Assembly: GCA_025200525.1 (NCBI GenBank)
Contig: CM045758.1
Span: 191,492,463-191,556,462 of the forward strand
Reading direction: 5' to 3'
Source: Camellia lanceoleosa
Lineage: Eukaryota; Streptophyta; Magnoliopsida; Ericales; Theaceae
DNA: 64,000 nucleotides
Part shown: in pieces, positions 48,089-59,405 of the stretch
Position numbering within the stretch: the first letter of the stretch is position 1
Layout of the letters: the number at the start of each line of letters is the position of its first letter
The notes under the pieces: model-generated
Database searches by the model: none
Told to the model about the DNA's origin: nothing
The model's input: the letters and a program-made list of their open reading frames with translations, nothing else
Position numbers and translations under genes: made by a program

Positions 48089-50335
48089 ATGGCTAGCTTA
48101 GAGGAGATGGTGCGCCACCTCCAAGAGAGTATGAAAACGATGCAGCAAGATGCCGTCCGACAGGCAGAGTTCGCCCGGCAACAGGCCGCAGTTGTGACTG
48201 AACAGGCGGAGTTAATCGTGAGACTACAGCAGCAAGCCGGAGTGTCTACTTCGCAACAAGCCCCTCCCCCACCAGGGATTCCAACCCCTAGAGAGACAGC
48301 TAATGACCAAGAGGATACAGACCTTCCAACGGGGCCAGTTCCGCCCCCGGTTCTACCGCAACTATCCAAGGCGCCCACGCCTATCAATGTACCCGACTCT
48401 CCCTTTGAGTTCGAAGCGGACCCCACAAATGGTGAGTAAGTTGGAAAAAATGTTTAAGAAATCCCAAGGAGTGAGGTCTATTCCCGACATCGAGGATGGG
48501 TATCTGGGACCTTGATTGTGTGTTGCCGGATCGGTTCAAGATGCCTCATATTGACCGATTTGATGGGTCGGACCCCATGGTGCACTGAGATTGTTTTCGA
48601 GATATCTTAAGGCGATGGGCCTCACGAATTCTGGCTTGTCTTTGTTGGCAGACCATCGAATATTGCGGTCTGGTATGCCAAATTGGAGAATTGAGTGAAA
48701 GGAAGCTGGGAGGAGATGGCGGAGGCCTTCGTCACACAATATTCATACAATACACAGGTTGAGATTACGACTCGTGATCTCGACATGACTAGGCACGAGC
48801 CTAAGGAAAGTTTCTCAGAGTTTGTAACCGGATGGAGGCCAAAGCGATGATGACATTGAGGCCCTACGGACAAGGACCAAATTCGGATGATTGTCGCAAT
48901 CTTGAAAGCTGATGCAAAAGATGATAGTAGTCCCCTTCCCTACCTTTTCAGACTTACATGAAATGGGGGTTCAAATCGAGGATGCCATCAAACAAGGGAT
49001 CTTTGTAGAAGATAATGAGCCTTTGAAGAGAAATGTTGCTCGCAGTCCCAATGCTACTACTGATGGTAGCACAGCTGCAAAATGCTCAGAAGTAGGCACT
49101 ATCACCACCTCCCTCAATGGCCAAAAGCCAACCACTTCAACTCGGCCCCAAGCCCGAAAATTCCATCCTCTTTACATGAGTCTCTCTCAGGCTTTGAAAA
49201 AGCTGCGAGAAGAAGGGCACCTAGAACTCCTAGAACCCCAACCCCTTCCAAACCCTCTTCCACCAAGATCTGACCGGCTAAATCATGCCTATCATCGCTG
49301 ACGGTCATGATCTGAACCGTTGCATCCGCCTCCGTCATAAGATTCAAGATCTTATTGACGAAAACCCTAGCTCCACCAAAAGGACCTCGGGTTAGTAGGC
49401 TACGTCACCTCTACATCTCAACCTCATCCATATCGCCATCCACCTCGACCCCGGCGTATACATCACCCGGCCCATCTACCCATGCACGGTGTTTATCCCG
49501 AAGCATGGACTTATGCATGATGGGTGCATCGAACCCAATCATCCCAAACCCATGAACCCACTACTTACGGTGATGAGAATGATCGAAGATCTTGAGCTGT
49601 GGCGATCTAGCCTTTGGAGTTACAGCTCCGTCATCAACCGCATCACATACTAGGAGTTCATGTCTAAAGGCTCCCCAACCTTGGGACGAGTTGCATTGGA
49701 AGAAGGCCAATCCCTTGACAAAGTGGAAGCAAGTGATAAGAGCAAGGCAGGGGCAAGCATTAGTCCCCATGAACATCTTCAGTTGGCTGTTGAGGCTTTG
49801 AAAACCGAGGGACTGAACGAAGAGCAAGTCCTCGCAGTTGTGGCAAAAACTGTGGGTGACACTTTCGCCACTCAAGTCGGGGGCAGTTTGAATCAAGAGG
49901 CAAGCCGGGGGAAGGGCAGTTGTACCAGGAATGTTCCTTTCAACTCTAATCCCGTGCTCGGAAGAGATCAGCAAACCCAGTCAACGCCTGCAAATCCCTT
50001 TGTTGGTGCATCCAGCAAAGCTCCACAAACCTCAAAATACCCACCTCGAGGCGGAGGATGTTACTTTCCATGTACATGTCACTATCAGCGGCCTTGAGCG
50101 TCCTGATTAAAAAGGGGTACCTGAAACCCCTGGAGCCGAGGCCCCTACCAGAAAAACTTCCTCCTAACCATAACCCGGCCAAGTACTGTTCCTTTCATCA
50201 GCAAGTCGGCCATGTCACTGATAAATGTTTCCGTCTTCGCCCACGAAATACAAGATCGATTGACAATAAAGTCATCGTCGCACCAACTCGCAAAGTCTAT
50301 CGGTACTTGATCGTGAACCCGTGGAGGATAATGTG
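48089..50335 (+). pseudogene. gag of element D, broken, with duplicated C-terminal part
   Basis: ATG at 48089 opens MASLEEMVRHLQESMKT, a heptad-like coiled coil with many Gln and Glu, then a proline-rich segment ending near 48439. The gag core follows in broken frames (WYAKLEN-like text near 48675, FVTQYSYNTQ near 48730, FPTFSDLHEMGVQIEDAIKQ near 48945). The segment YMSLSQALKKLREEGHLE (49175) is repeated in diverged form as YMSLSAALSVLIKKGYLK (50065). Only the second copy is followed by a zinc-knuckle-like YCSFHQQVGHVTDKC (50187-50231). Multiple stops and frameshifts are present. Gag could package RNA only if supplied by another copy. Confidence 0.75.
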
Positions 50336-50837
50336 ATGTGATCGGGAATGAACCACTGCGGGCGGCTTTTCGGTTTACTTGAGATGGGAATGGCACACAC
50401 TGTTTTGAGCATTTGAAAATGCTAGTTTTGTAGTTTCTGACTTGGGTGTTGAGTCAATTATGTAGTCTTGTTTTGAGTCTGTCTCTTTGTTTTGAGTCAG
50501 TCTTTTTGATTAAAGGTCTGTCTTGTTGTATCGAGTCAGTCCGGGTGTACAAAGGTTAGGTGATTCCGGAAGTGTTATCTCGGGCATCACCATTTTTGTT
50601 TCATAGTTGTCTTTGCGTTGTGTTTTGAGTCTGTTTTTGCCAGGGAGCCAGTTGTGCCAACAGATTTCTGAATGGAACAGCAGTGATTTTCACACTCTTG
50701 TGTTTGCTTCTGCCGTGTGCCAGTTGTGCCAGAAATGCTAAATGAGATGGAAGTATTTGACTAAGAACTCTGTCTTTTCTGTGCCTTGAAGTCATTGCAT
50801 TGACCTAAGTTTTTCAAAACTTTTTCAAACACTGTGG
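50336..50837 (+). other. Spacer in element D, no domain
   Basis: GT-rich sequence with repeated 'ttttgagtc' words (about 50453-50640) and a repeated 'ccagttgtgcca' (50645, 50720). No protein domain was recognised; the protease expected here is absent. Confidence 0.5.
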
Positions 50838-51150
50838 TGAAAACAAAGAGGAAGGAATTCCTCGGGATTTGTAAAAATTTGACCAATTAAGAGAAAGAGG
50901 CATGCTAAGCCCTTAATGAATGAAATCATGCTTGTTAGTGTGAGTACTGGGAAGGACCCTAGCTTTGATCCAGATTGGTCCTACACTGTCTTCAGCGCGA
51001 GCGATTTGTCGCTTTCTTAAAAACTTTCAAAAAATGTTTTTGCGTGGTCCTGCGAAGACATGTGTGGAATTGCTCTTGAGATTGTGCAGCCTAGGATCGC
51101 TCTCAGCCTCGAGACTCGACCCCTTATTTTCGAACCTTGTACTCAAACTC
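50838..51150 (+). pseudogene. Scrap of the RT lead-in of element D
   Basis: It aligns by eye with 37066-37390 of element A: 'aacaaagaggaaggaattcc' (A: 'aacgaagaggaagaaattcc'), then FLKNFQKM and LLLRLCSLGSL in place of A's LLKNSKMF and LILRLYSTGSLL. It stops just where the RT core would begin. This is the only trace of pol in D. Confidence 0.7.
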
Positions 51151-51415
51151 GAATGTTCAGCGGTTAACTACAATGTAAGGCACTGTGGCGGTTTGAAGCA
51201 ACAAGAGGCCAGGAAAGTCGGATCAAGGAGATCAGAAGAAGCTTGCAAGGCTAGATCAGAAACACCCCTTTGAACTAGGGGCAAAAAAAATATCCGGTGC
51301 GCTCGAAGAGCCAAAAGTGGATCTTTCTGCAAATCAATACAACAGCCACTCTCCTGGATACAGGGGGCTTCAATCTCAAAACCATCTGGCATGGACTTGT
51401 TACACTTTTACCCTT
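51151..51415 (+). other. Junction at the pol deletion of element D
   Basis: About 265 bp of unassigned sequence lie between the RT lead-in scrap and the repeats that normally follow integrase. All of RT, RNase H and integrase is missing here relative to element A. Confidence 0.6.
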
Positions 51416-51689
51416 TGAGAGGCTCGCTGGGCCGAAAACCCAGAAGGGCGACCCAGGCAAAAGTTAGAGCAAACAAAAAATGCAAAAAGAAAAGCAAAAA
51501 ATATACAGAAAAAAGAAGAAGAAAAAGAAGCTCGCAAGGTCGAAAACCCGCATTGGGCGCCTTGGCAAAAGTTAGAGCCTAAAAGAAGAAGAAAAGAGAA
51601 AAAAAATGATGAAAAAGAAAGAAAAGAAAGAAGAACAAAGCTCGCAAGGTCGAAAACCTGCAACAGGCGCCTTGGCAAAAGTTAGAGCA
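51416..51689 (+). repeat. Post-integrase repeat, three units
   Basis: Units of about 51-55 bp at 51416, 51529 and 51639 contain GCTCGC, 'cgaaaaccc' and end GGCAAAAGTTAGAGC, separated by A-rich linkers. One unit of the same kind follows the integrase stop of element A (63929-63985). This type of repeat after integrase is known from Tat/Ogre elements. Confidence 0.75.
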
Positions 51690-51918
51690 TAAAAAGGAGA
51701 GGTTAAATACCCGAGTGTACCTTAACCCCGGAACTACGTAAGGCTTGATTCCCATGTTTGGGATACGTAGGCAACTTCATTTTGAAGTCCAGCCGTAAAC
51801 ACTTCCAAATCGGTTGTGTCCATGTAATGGTTTTGATCATCTTTGCCTTCTCTGTATCTGAGAGTTTGGTTGTCATCGTCACTCTGAAGATTGATTGCAG
51901 TATGCCACGGCGCTATCC

Positions 51919-52085
51919 AAACAAGGGGCAACTTTCCGTTGCCATTCAATGCGCTGCGGTGCCGTTCAAACAAGGGGCAACTTTCCGTTGCCATTCAAAA
52001 CGCCGCGGTATCATTTCAAACAAGGGGCAACTTTCCGTTGCCATGCAGTGTCCTTCAGACAAGGGGCAATTTTCCATTGCTTATG
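51919..52085 (+). repeat. Hairpin repeat, four units
   Basis: CAAGGGGCAA recurs at 51922, 51971, 52021 and 52060. Each unit holds a stem-loop: GGCAAC-TTTCC-GTTGCC in the first three. The fourth is GGCAAT-TTTCC-ATTGCT, so the innermost pair changed on both sides together. Confidence 0.8.
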
Positions 52086-53929
52086 GATTCGAGGTTGCGC
52101 ATCTCAAGAGTTGGTTCCCTGCTTGTTGAGCGGTGGCCATTTGCAAAAACAGTTTTTGAGAATTTTTACTGAGGTTGACTATTCTCTCAAAAATCATTCC
52201 ATTTTTCCAAAACTGGACCATTTTCTTGGACCCAAAAAAGGAAATATTTTCAGTGCTCATAACCTGACTTGCATGATTTTCAAATCAAAAAGTTGAATAA
52301 GCATGTTAATCTAACTCTCATGTTGGTCAAAACTGTTTTAGTAGAAGCATAAAAGCAAAAATGGTCAAAATGATGAACTAGGGACACGTTGAGTCGGGCT
52401 TCTGTCTTTCCCCATTGTCAACATACTACTGTAAGGGCACACTACTTGCCAGAAAAGGGCACAACAAAGGGCAGAAAGTTCTCTCATCCTCCAAACAACG
52501 AGGTATCAAGCCAAGTGCGAAGCACGAATTGGAATGGATCAAGATGTTCCACTTCCTTCATCTGGACAGATCTAACCATGTCCAAACTCCCTGAGGGCAT
52601 CATCAACCGATGTCAATTTGCAGTTTGCTACACACCCAATTGTAGCGGACCCATCTGTGGGAGAAACTCCTTTGTTGTGAAGAAGAATCTAGCGGAATGC
52701 TAGGGGCAGAACCATAACTTACTATTCATTCATCAATCACCACAGGGAGGGATGAAAAAAATGAAGATTAAAGAATAGAGAGGTGTAAGTTGAGAGAAAA
52801 GTGAGCAAAAGGGTTTTGAGAGAAAAACCGAGCACGAGGGCGAGTGATGTGAGAATCACAAATGAGAAAGGGTGGGAAACAATACCCGGTGAAACAGGCT
52901 CCTGCTGCGTCGTGTGTCGTGTCTTTTGTTTTGTTTGTTTGATTCTTGCTTTGAGTCGTTCGGCGTGTCTCGATGTATTTAGGTTGTTTACCTATTGTTT
53001 TCCGTTATTGAGTCTTTTTTCGTGTGTTGATCGTAGGCTCAATACAGTCGAAAACTCATCTCTTGATTTCAAAAATAAAATCATCTTGTGCTTTCAGTCT
53101 TTGTACCATTCTCCACATTTGTGCAAAAGGAATTTGTTCTTTCAAAAAGCTGTAGGGTTCAACCTGTGTCGTGTGAAACAGTAGAACCGGGACCTACAGA
53201 AGCTATTATGGTTCGGCCGCCAAGTAAAAGAAAAGAGGAAAATTGAAGCATCTGAGTGTGTTTCACCTTCAAGACTTCCGTGATTGTACTCGGATGTACC
53301 CCTTCAAGCTTGTCAATGCTACCGAAGTATGAGTCTTCTACCTCAAGTGTAAGCTTCTTCAAGTCGAATGGCAATTAAAGCGGCGGCAGATGTCATCTCT
53401 TGCCAATATGAGCAGGGTGTCCCATTTTTGAGCGAGTGTGTTGCAAAGTCCTCTAAGAGGTAAATCGAGGCACCAGTACATATTTGATGCTCTCTCTCTG
53501 CATAGAATGTGCACCTTCACATATACTTCTACTACATGCGTCTTTGCATATCATTATGATTCATGCATTGAACATGCTTGCTTCGATTGCATAGTATATC
53601 CCTTGCTGGTCCCATACCTAGTATATGCTTTCAATTCTCCATCGAAACTGCACTCCTCCATACTTGCATAGAAAATGCTTGTATTTCTTGCATAGAAAAT
53701 GCATTTTATCACACCTCTTTCGTGCACCTCATAACACTGTCTTGTGTACCTATATTGCATTGCTATGCACTTCTTATGCTTGCACTGTGATGCACACACC
53801 ATAATTGCATTGTTATGCACATTATATTGGCATTGTCATACACCATTTCACTTGCGTTGTCACGTACGTTTCCATCGCATTGTTATGCACGCCCTCTTTT
53901 CCAAACACTGGGATAGGTCCCTATGTTTC
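52086..53929 (+). other. 3' untranslated part of element D, no gene
   Basis: No domain or clear repeat. The longest frames (52389-52703, 52801-53184) show no family resemblance and no codon pattern I would trust. A block rich in 'gcatagaaaatgc', 'ttgcattgttatgcac' words runs from 53500 to 53890. Confidence 0.5.
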
Positions 53930-54745
53930 TCTCGGTTGTGTTTGGACCTCCTCTCACGATTCGGCGTGGTTTGAGAGTCTGTTCCTTCTGATTTGGCGTG
54001 TTTGAATTTATCGAGTTGCGTTGTAGACGCCTTATTTGGCGGGTTGTGTTGGACCTCCTCTCATGATTTGACATGGTTTGAGTGTCCCGTTCCTTCCTTG
54101 ATTCGGCGTGTTTGGAATTTATCGAGTTGCGTTGTGAAGCGCTGGGCGGGTTGTGTTGGACCTCCTCTCACGATTTGGCGTGGTTTGAGAGTCTGTTCCT
54201 TCTTGATTCGGCGTGTTTGGAATTTATCGAGTTGCGTTGTAAGCCTTGTTGGCGGGTTGTGTTGGACCTCCTCTCATGATTTCGGCATGGTTTGAGTGTC
54301 CCGTTCCTTCTGTGATTCGGCGTGTTTGGAATTTATCGAGTTGCGTTGTAAGCCTTGGCGGGTTGTGTTTGGACCTCCTCTCACGATTTGGCGTGGTTTG
54401 AGAGTCTCGTTCCTTACGATTCGGCGTGTTTGGAATTTATCGAGTTGCGTTGTGAAGCTACTGGCGGGTTGTGTTTGGACCTCCTCTCATGATTTCGGCA
54501 TGGTTTGAGTGTCCGTTCATATCGATTTCGGCGTGTTTGGAATTTATCCGGGTTGCGTTAGTAAAGCTATTGGCGGTTGTTGTTGGACCTCCTCTCATGA
54601 TTTCGGCATGGTTTGAGTGTCCCCTTCCTCCTACGATTTCGGCGTGTTTGGAATTTACCTTAGGTTGCGTGAGCAGCGCTCTGTTTGATTTTCGTTGTTC
54701 TTCCTCCACTCACGAGTCCAGCGTGGTTGGAGTATGTCAGCCTTT
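53930..54745 (+). repeat. 106-107 bp tandem repeat, seven full copies plus a decayed eighth
   Basis: GGACCTCCTCTCA starts at 53944, 54051, 54158, 54264, 54371, 54477 and 54584, giving steps of 107, 107, 106, 107, 106 and 107. Each unit also has GGTTTGAG, 'gattcggcgtgtttggaat' and 'ttatcgagttgcgtt'. A diverged eighth unit (CTTCCTCCACTCACG) is at about 54706. It lies shortly before the polypurine-like end of D. Confidence 0.9.
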
Positions 54746-55103
54746 GCATCTATTCTGCTCCCCATCACATCATTCTATTACATCCTTTCTGCATGAAATG
54801 TAGTTAGATCTGTATTCACTTGCTTAAAATGTTGCATTTATTTTGCATATTTGCTTTATCACAAAGATGCTTTGCATGATCATAAGTTATGCACTTGCAT
54901 TGTACATCACTATGCATCCTTTGCCTGAACTATTTGGTTTGATTCCTGTAAAGGGATCGTGGCGACTTCTTGGGCACAACCATTTACTTATCGTTGTTTT
55001 GTTGTGTGTCCAAGTCTTGACCTTGTCAAAAATGGGTCGTCTCGGGGCTTTGACATTCACTCCGTCATTGTTATGACTTTCGAGTTCTGTCAAGAGGGCA
55101 AGC
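54746..55103 (+). other. 3' end of D internal region with polypurine-like tract
   Basis: No gene. The last bases before the 3' LTR read 'gtcaagagggcaagc', a purine-rich stretch in the polypurine-tract position, although shorter than usual. Confidence 0.5.
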
Positions 55104-58100
55104 TATAGGCACCCCATTTTGACCGCCCTCAAGACTTGGGCATTCTTGATGGTTTGCTCGGTGTTGAGAGATGTCTGAGAACTGAGTTTAGTTTCTTCGG
55201 CAAGAAGACAGGCAAATCTTTCCAAACACTTTGTTTAGGAGTTTGGAGTTGAAGAAAAGAGGAAAGGAGAGGAGAAAGCAGTGCAGGAGAAGATCGTGAG
55301 ATCCGGGGTAGAAGGGAATCGAGCAGCCCTCGCTAAATCGGGCTTATTCAATTGTATATTTGGAGTTAAGCTATGAGGCCACCATCATTGGAAATAAAAC
55401 TTCTGGGGCTTCACTTTGCACTCAAGAATCTCCTAGAACCAAGTCCGGGTGGAGGAGATATGATTGGTTGAAGTTGGGCATCATCCGGTTAGATCGAGTC
55501 TCGCGACTTCACGGAAAAGAGAATAACTTTTTACACAGGAGGAATTTTGATGCAAGGCTTGCGCCATTGGAAAGCTAACTTCCGGGGCTTCGATTTGCAT
55601 ACCCACCCGCCATGGTTTGTCCAAGAAATCATCTATCGGCAATCTATTTAGCCGCCCGGCAGGAAAAAGTGCCGACCGCACTTTATTTTGGTGAAAATCA
55701 AATTGGCTGGCGGGTTGAACCCTTTGCACCCCAAGCTGGTGCATGCCACATGCCAGCTGAGTGCACAGAACTCGACCCACGTGCATACATGTGCATATTT
55801 TGCACCCTTTTGAACCCTTTGCACCCTCTAAGCTTCTAGAAGGTGAACCCTTTGGCCAAGCTTCTTGGAGAAGCTTGGCCAGCTGTTTTAGCTTCCTCTA
55901 GAAGCCACAAACCCTTTGCACCCTTTGCCCCTTTTACAATGGCTTCTCTAAGAAGCTTAGAACCATTCCTTTGCCTATATAAGGAACCCATCTCCTCCAT
56001 TGCAAAAGGTTAGAGGTTTGAAACAAAAAACCAGCAGATATATGTGTATATCTGATATATACATATAGATCCCACCCCCTCTCTCCATATCTCTCTCAAT
56101 CCACCTCCAAACAACCTTGTTCTTGGACCATTCCTTCACCAACCCATAGCACAACACCACCACTTCCATTTCCAGCGACTTGGAGGTCATTTGCAGAGCT
56201 TAGGAGCACCTAAACTTGGGTCAAAACCTGCTGGTTCATTGGTCTTCAAGGGTAAGTGTCTATTTCCCTCAAACTAGCCTTTTCTTGCTTCATATCTAAG
56301 CCTTGCTTGCAAGCACTTTTGGGCTCCGACCCAAACTTCAAATAGTCTTATTTTGGGGTCCTCTTCATGTTTGATTGAGGACCCCTTGCCGTTAGTGATT
56401 GCATATAGCACCTATCTCTTTACCCCTTGTATGCCATGATTCTTGCATAGTATATTTGGCTGGTGTATAATCTGTTTTTGAGCATGTAATAAACTGTAAG
56501 TAGGCTCATTTTGTGCCCTTCTTCAACATTGAAGAAGGGCTCAACCATGTTTAATAACTCTATCATGCACTTGCTTTGTAATCTCTTCTATTTACCGTAA
56601 GTTTGCATGCTTTGTTAGCCTATCTTGCTTTTGTTTTTGTGGGTGGTCATAAACTGAAAATGTTCTTGTTTTGCCACATATAAGATCTGTTTTTGGTTGT
56701 TTAGGTCATCCATGGCATTCCTTATATAGTCACCTTGCATTTTGGCTTGCTAGCCTTAGGTGTGTGAGTGTGTAGTATGCCATACTTGCTTGGTTTGTTT
56801 GATTTGGGACCTTTTCTAGCATGTTTTCAGTGTTTGACATGTTGGATATATATCCATGTTTGTGCCTTTTAAATGTGCTTAAAAGTTGTTTTAATATGCC
56901 TAAGTGTTGGACCATGTGCATGCATGTTTGTATGTATTTTGGCCTTCATTTCCATGACATTTAGCCACTGTTTTGGGCTTGTTTAGGGGCTGTCCAAACT
57001 AGTCTAAGACCATCATTTTCATGTTGTAGCATGTTATCTTGTGTTGGTTGCATGCTTGGCCCTTCGCATGTGTTGTATGCTTGATCATGTTGCATTTGGC
57101 ATGCAATCTTCATTGTTTAAGTTGCCTAACATGTTGCATGCCTTGCATACTTGCATGTTTAGATTATATCTTGCATATGGTCATTAGCATAATGGTTCCA
57201 TGCCTTGCATGATTATTTGCTTAGGTTGTGTGCCTAGCATGAATTATATGTTTGCATGTTCATGTTACATGTTTAGATTGCATGCTTAGGTTGCAATTAG
57301 CATGCATGCTCTACCTCTTGACCAAGTCATGATGGAGGTAGATGCCCCTTGATTTGATTGTATGCATTGTATTTCATCCCATTGAAAGTGCACAACTTGG
57401 CTCTTGGGCCATCACGCATCGAAATGCGCGATTGGTGGTCCGAGAACCAAAGGCTATACTCCTTTGAGTCACAAATATGATAAGGAGTATGGTTGGTGCA
57501 AACATTTGTCCCAAGATTCCATATCATGCCTTTCTTCTTTGCTGTTCTTTGTCAAAAGCTGTCTTCTGCAGGAATTTTGTGCCGACCGGCAGTATAGAGT
57601 GCCGACCGGCACTGTATAGGTGGCCGATAACATCATTGACAGCCGGTGACTATTGTACATGGCCGGTGGGTATTCTATCCGGCCGGTGATGATCTACAGC
57701 TTGTAAGGAGCATGTCCCAGGACTTTGGCAATTTTGGAGAAGGCAGGCGATAAACAGATGGCATATGGTGCGGGTTCGGGCAAAGCGGACATCGAGCATG
57801 CATCATTCACGCATCCGTGGCGGGTGGCCCCCTTTTATTTCACATTTATTTATTCAGTAATTAGAATTTGTAATATTTATTCATTTATTTTGGGACTGTA
57901 TTATTATTTGGTCCCTCCGAGCGAGGGCGAATTTGTAATAAGTGTGCGTGAGTGTGTGTATGTCTTCCAACCCCCACTTCTTTCTAACCCTTTTATTTAC
58001 CTGCTTATGGTAGATTAGGACACGTCTATATTAGCATACCTTATGCAATGCATGTGCGCATTCATGCATTTGTTTACATGCATCGGGCTCGGCATATCAT

Positions 58101-58925
58101 GCAAACTGCATCGTACTTTCAATTCCAAATTGAATACGTGATAGTTGTTGCATCTCATGTGCCATGTTTAGGGTTAGCCGAGCCTATTTAGATTGCACCC
58201 CTGTATGTGATGCATTAGCCATTTAACATGAACTAGGTCATGCATGCTTTGCTAACTAGTTTATTGTTTTGGCACGGAGTACGATGTAAGTTTTTATGGC
58301 TTTAGCATATCGCATGCGTGTGAATGTTTACCATGACAGTATGTCTACCATGCGGCTAAGTGCTTATGTGATAAAACTGTTTGAATGCTGTGGGTGGAGG
58401 TTGGATTGCGAGTTGGAACAACTCGTTGAAATCCGTATTTTAGCCTACTTACGGTAGCAAAATCTAACACGTTTTCGAGACAAAAGCGGATTTGCAATGT
58501 TTATTTCCAAATTAGGCGATCTAGTCTATACTTTTGTGTTGTCGCATCACATAGTAATTCTAGGTTAAATACTTAGGAATAAGAACGCATAAAGTTTTCA
58601 AAATCGGATATCACGGTTAGTAGAGGCGGTCTTGGACCGGGCGAAAGAATGCTCATAGTGACCTTCCCGATCGTACCCAAGCTCGAGCCAAGACCACTTT
58701 GGTGATAGCGGACATGTGGCCTTGACCCGAGTCGGTTTCTAAATTTCCCAAAATAAAATATTTAGGTGGCGACTCAGTCGACAGCATCCATGTTTGGCAC
58801 TTCTTTTCAAAAATCAGTTTTTCTCAAAACGATTTGCCAGAGTTGGACTCTTTGGTTCAGATTTAGAACCGTGACACAAATCGAGTCCGAACTATAGCGT
58901 GAAGCCCCCCGCGGGACGTGCTACA
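55104..58925 (+). mobile_element. 3' LTR of element D
   Basis: Starts TATAGGCACCCC (TG changed to TA relative to LTR1) and ends GTGCTACA. It is colinear with LTR1 throughout. The differences I noticed are mostly one- to few-base gaps, crowded at 55260-55320, 55490-55770 and 57690-57830. Confidence 0.95.
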
Positions 58926-59289
58926 ACACCCTTATTACAACAATACGCCCTTGCGAAGGAGGGTCCGAATGAATAATACAAGCTAGCTACGCTAAGCTAA
59001 ACGAACTAATCTAATAATCTAGTTAGACTAATTATTACACAACACAAATTGAATAACTAGCTACAACTAATTATTACAATACTTTAATTAATTAACAAAT
59101 TAACTAATCATGGCAACTAACTAAGCATGTGAGGTATGTGAACTAGGCTGTCACAGCTCTGCCTTGAACAATGAAGAATGCATGCTCTCGATTGTCGCCC
59201 CGAAACGCCTTTCGGATTACTCTTGAAGGGCTCTATTTGCAGGGTGTTTTTATGAAGTTTTTGCTCTACCTTACCAAAACCACCTTGAG

Positions 59290-59405
59290 GAATCCACCAG
59301 TGGCCTGCCGACCATGAGGGCTTGCTGCCAACCCCTTGCTGGCCAAGGGTGTGCACTGCCGGCCAAAAGTGAAGCAATGTCGGCCATCTACAAGGCACTG
59401 CCGGC
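59290..59405. repeat. GCCGGC-type motif cluster in LTR C
   Basis: CTGCCGACCA, TGCCAACCCC, TGCTGGCCAAGG, CTGCCGGCCAAA, TGTCGGCCATC and CTGCCGGCCACTGG in about 115 bp. A second cluster of the same LTR is at 63005-63120. Confidence 0.6.

Larger units (their letters stand above)
43389..58925 (+). mobile_element. Element D: 15.5 kb pol-less Tat-type LTR retrotransposon (TSD ACACC)
   Basis: Two LTRs of 3,823 and 3,822 bp flank a 7.9 kb internal region. ACACC lies on both sides (43384-43388, 58926-58930). The internal region has the PBS, broken gag, a short scrap of the RT lead-in, then repeats and a polypurine-like end. RT, RNase H and integrase are absent. It sits inside solo LTR C, whose sequence resumes after it. 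Near-identical LTRs suggest recent insertion; movement would have needed enzymes from an autonomous relative. Confidence 0.95.

Noticed and set aside
52389..53184. Novel genes in the 3' region of element D
   Set aside because: Two frames of about 100-130 codons without recognisable domains in a region already explained as retroelement 3' sequence; chance frames are expected here.
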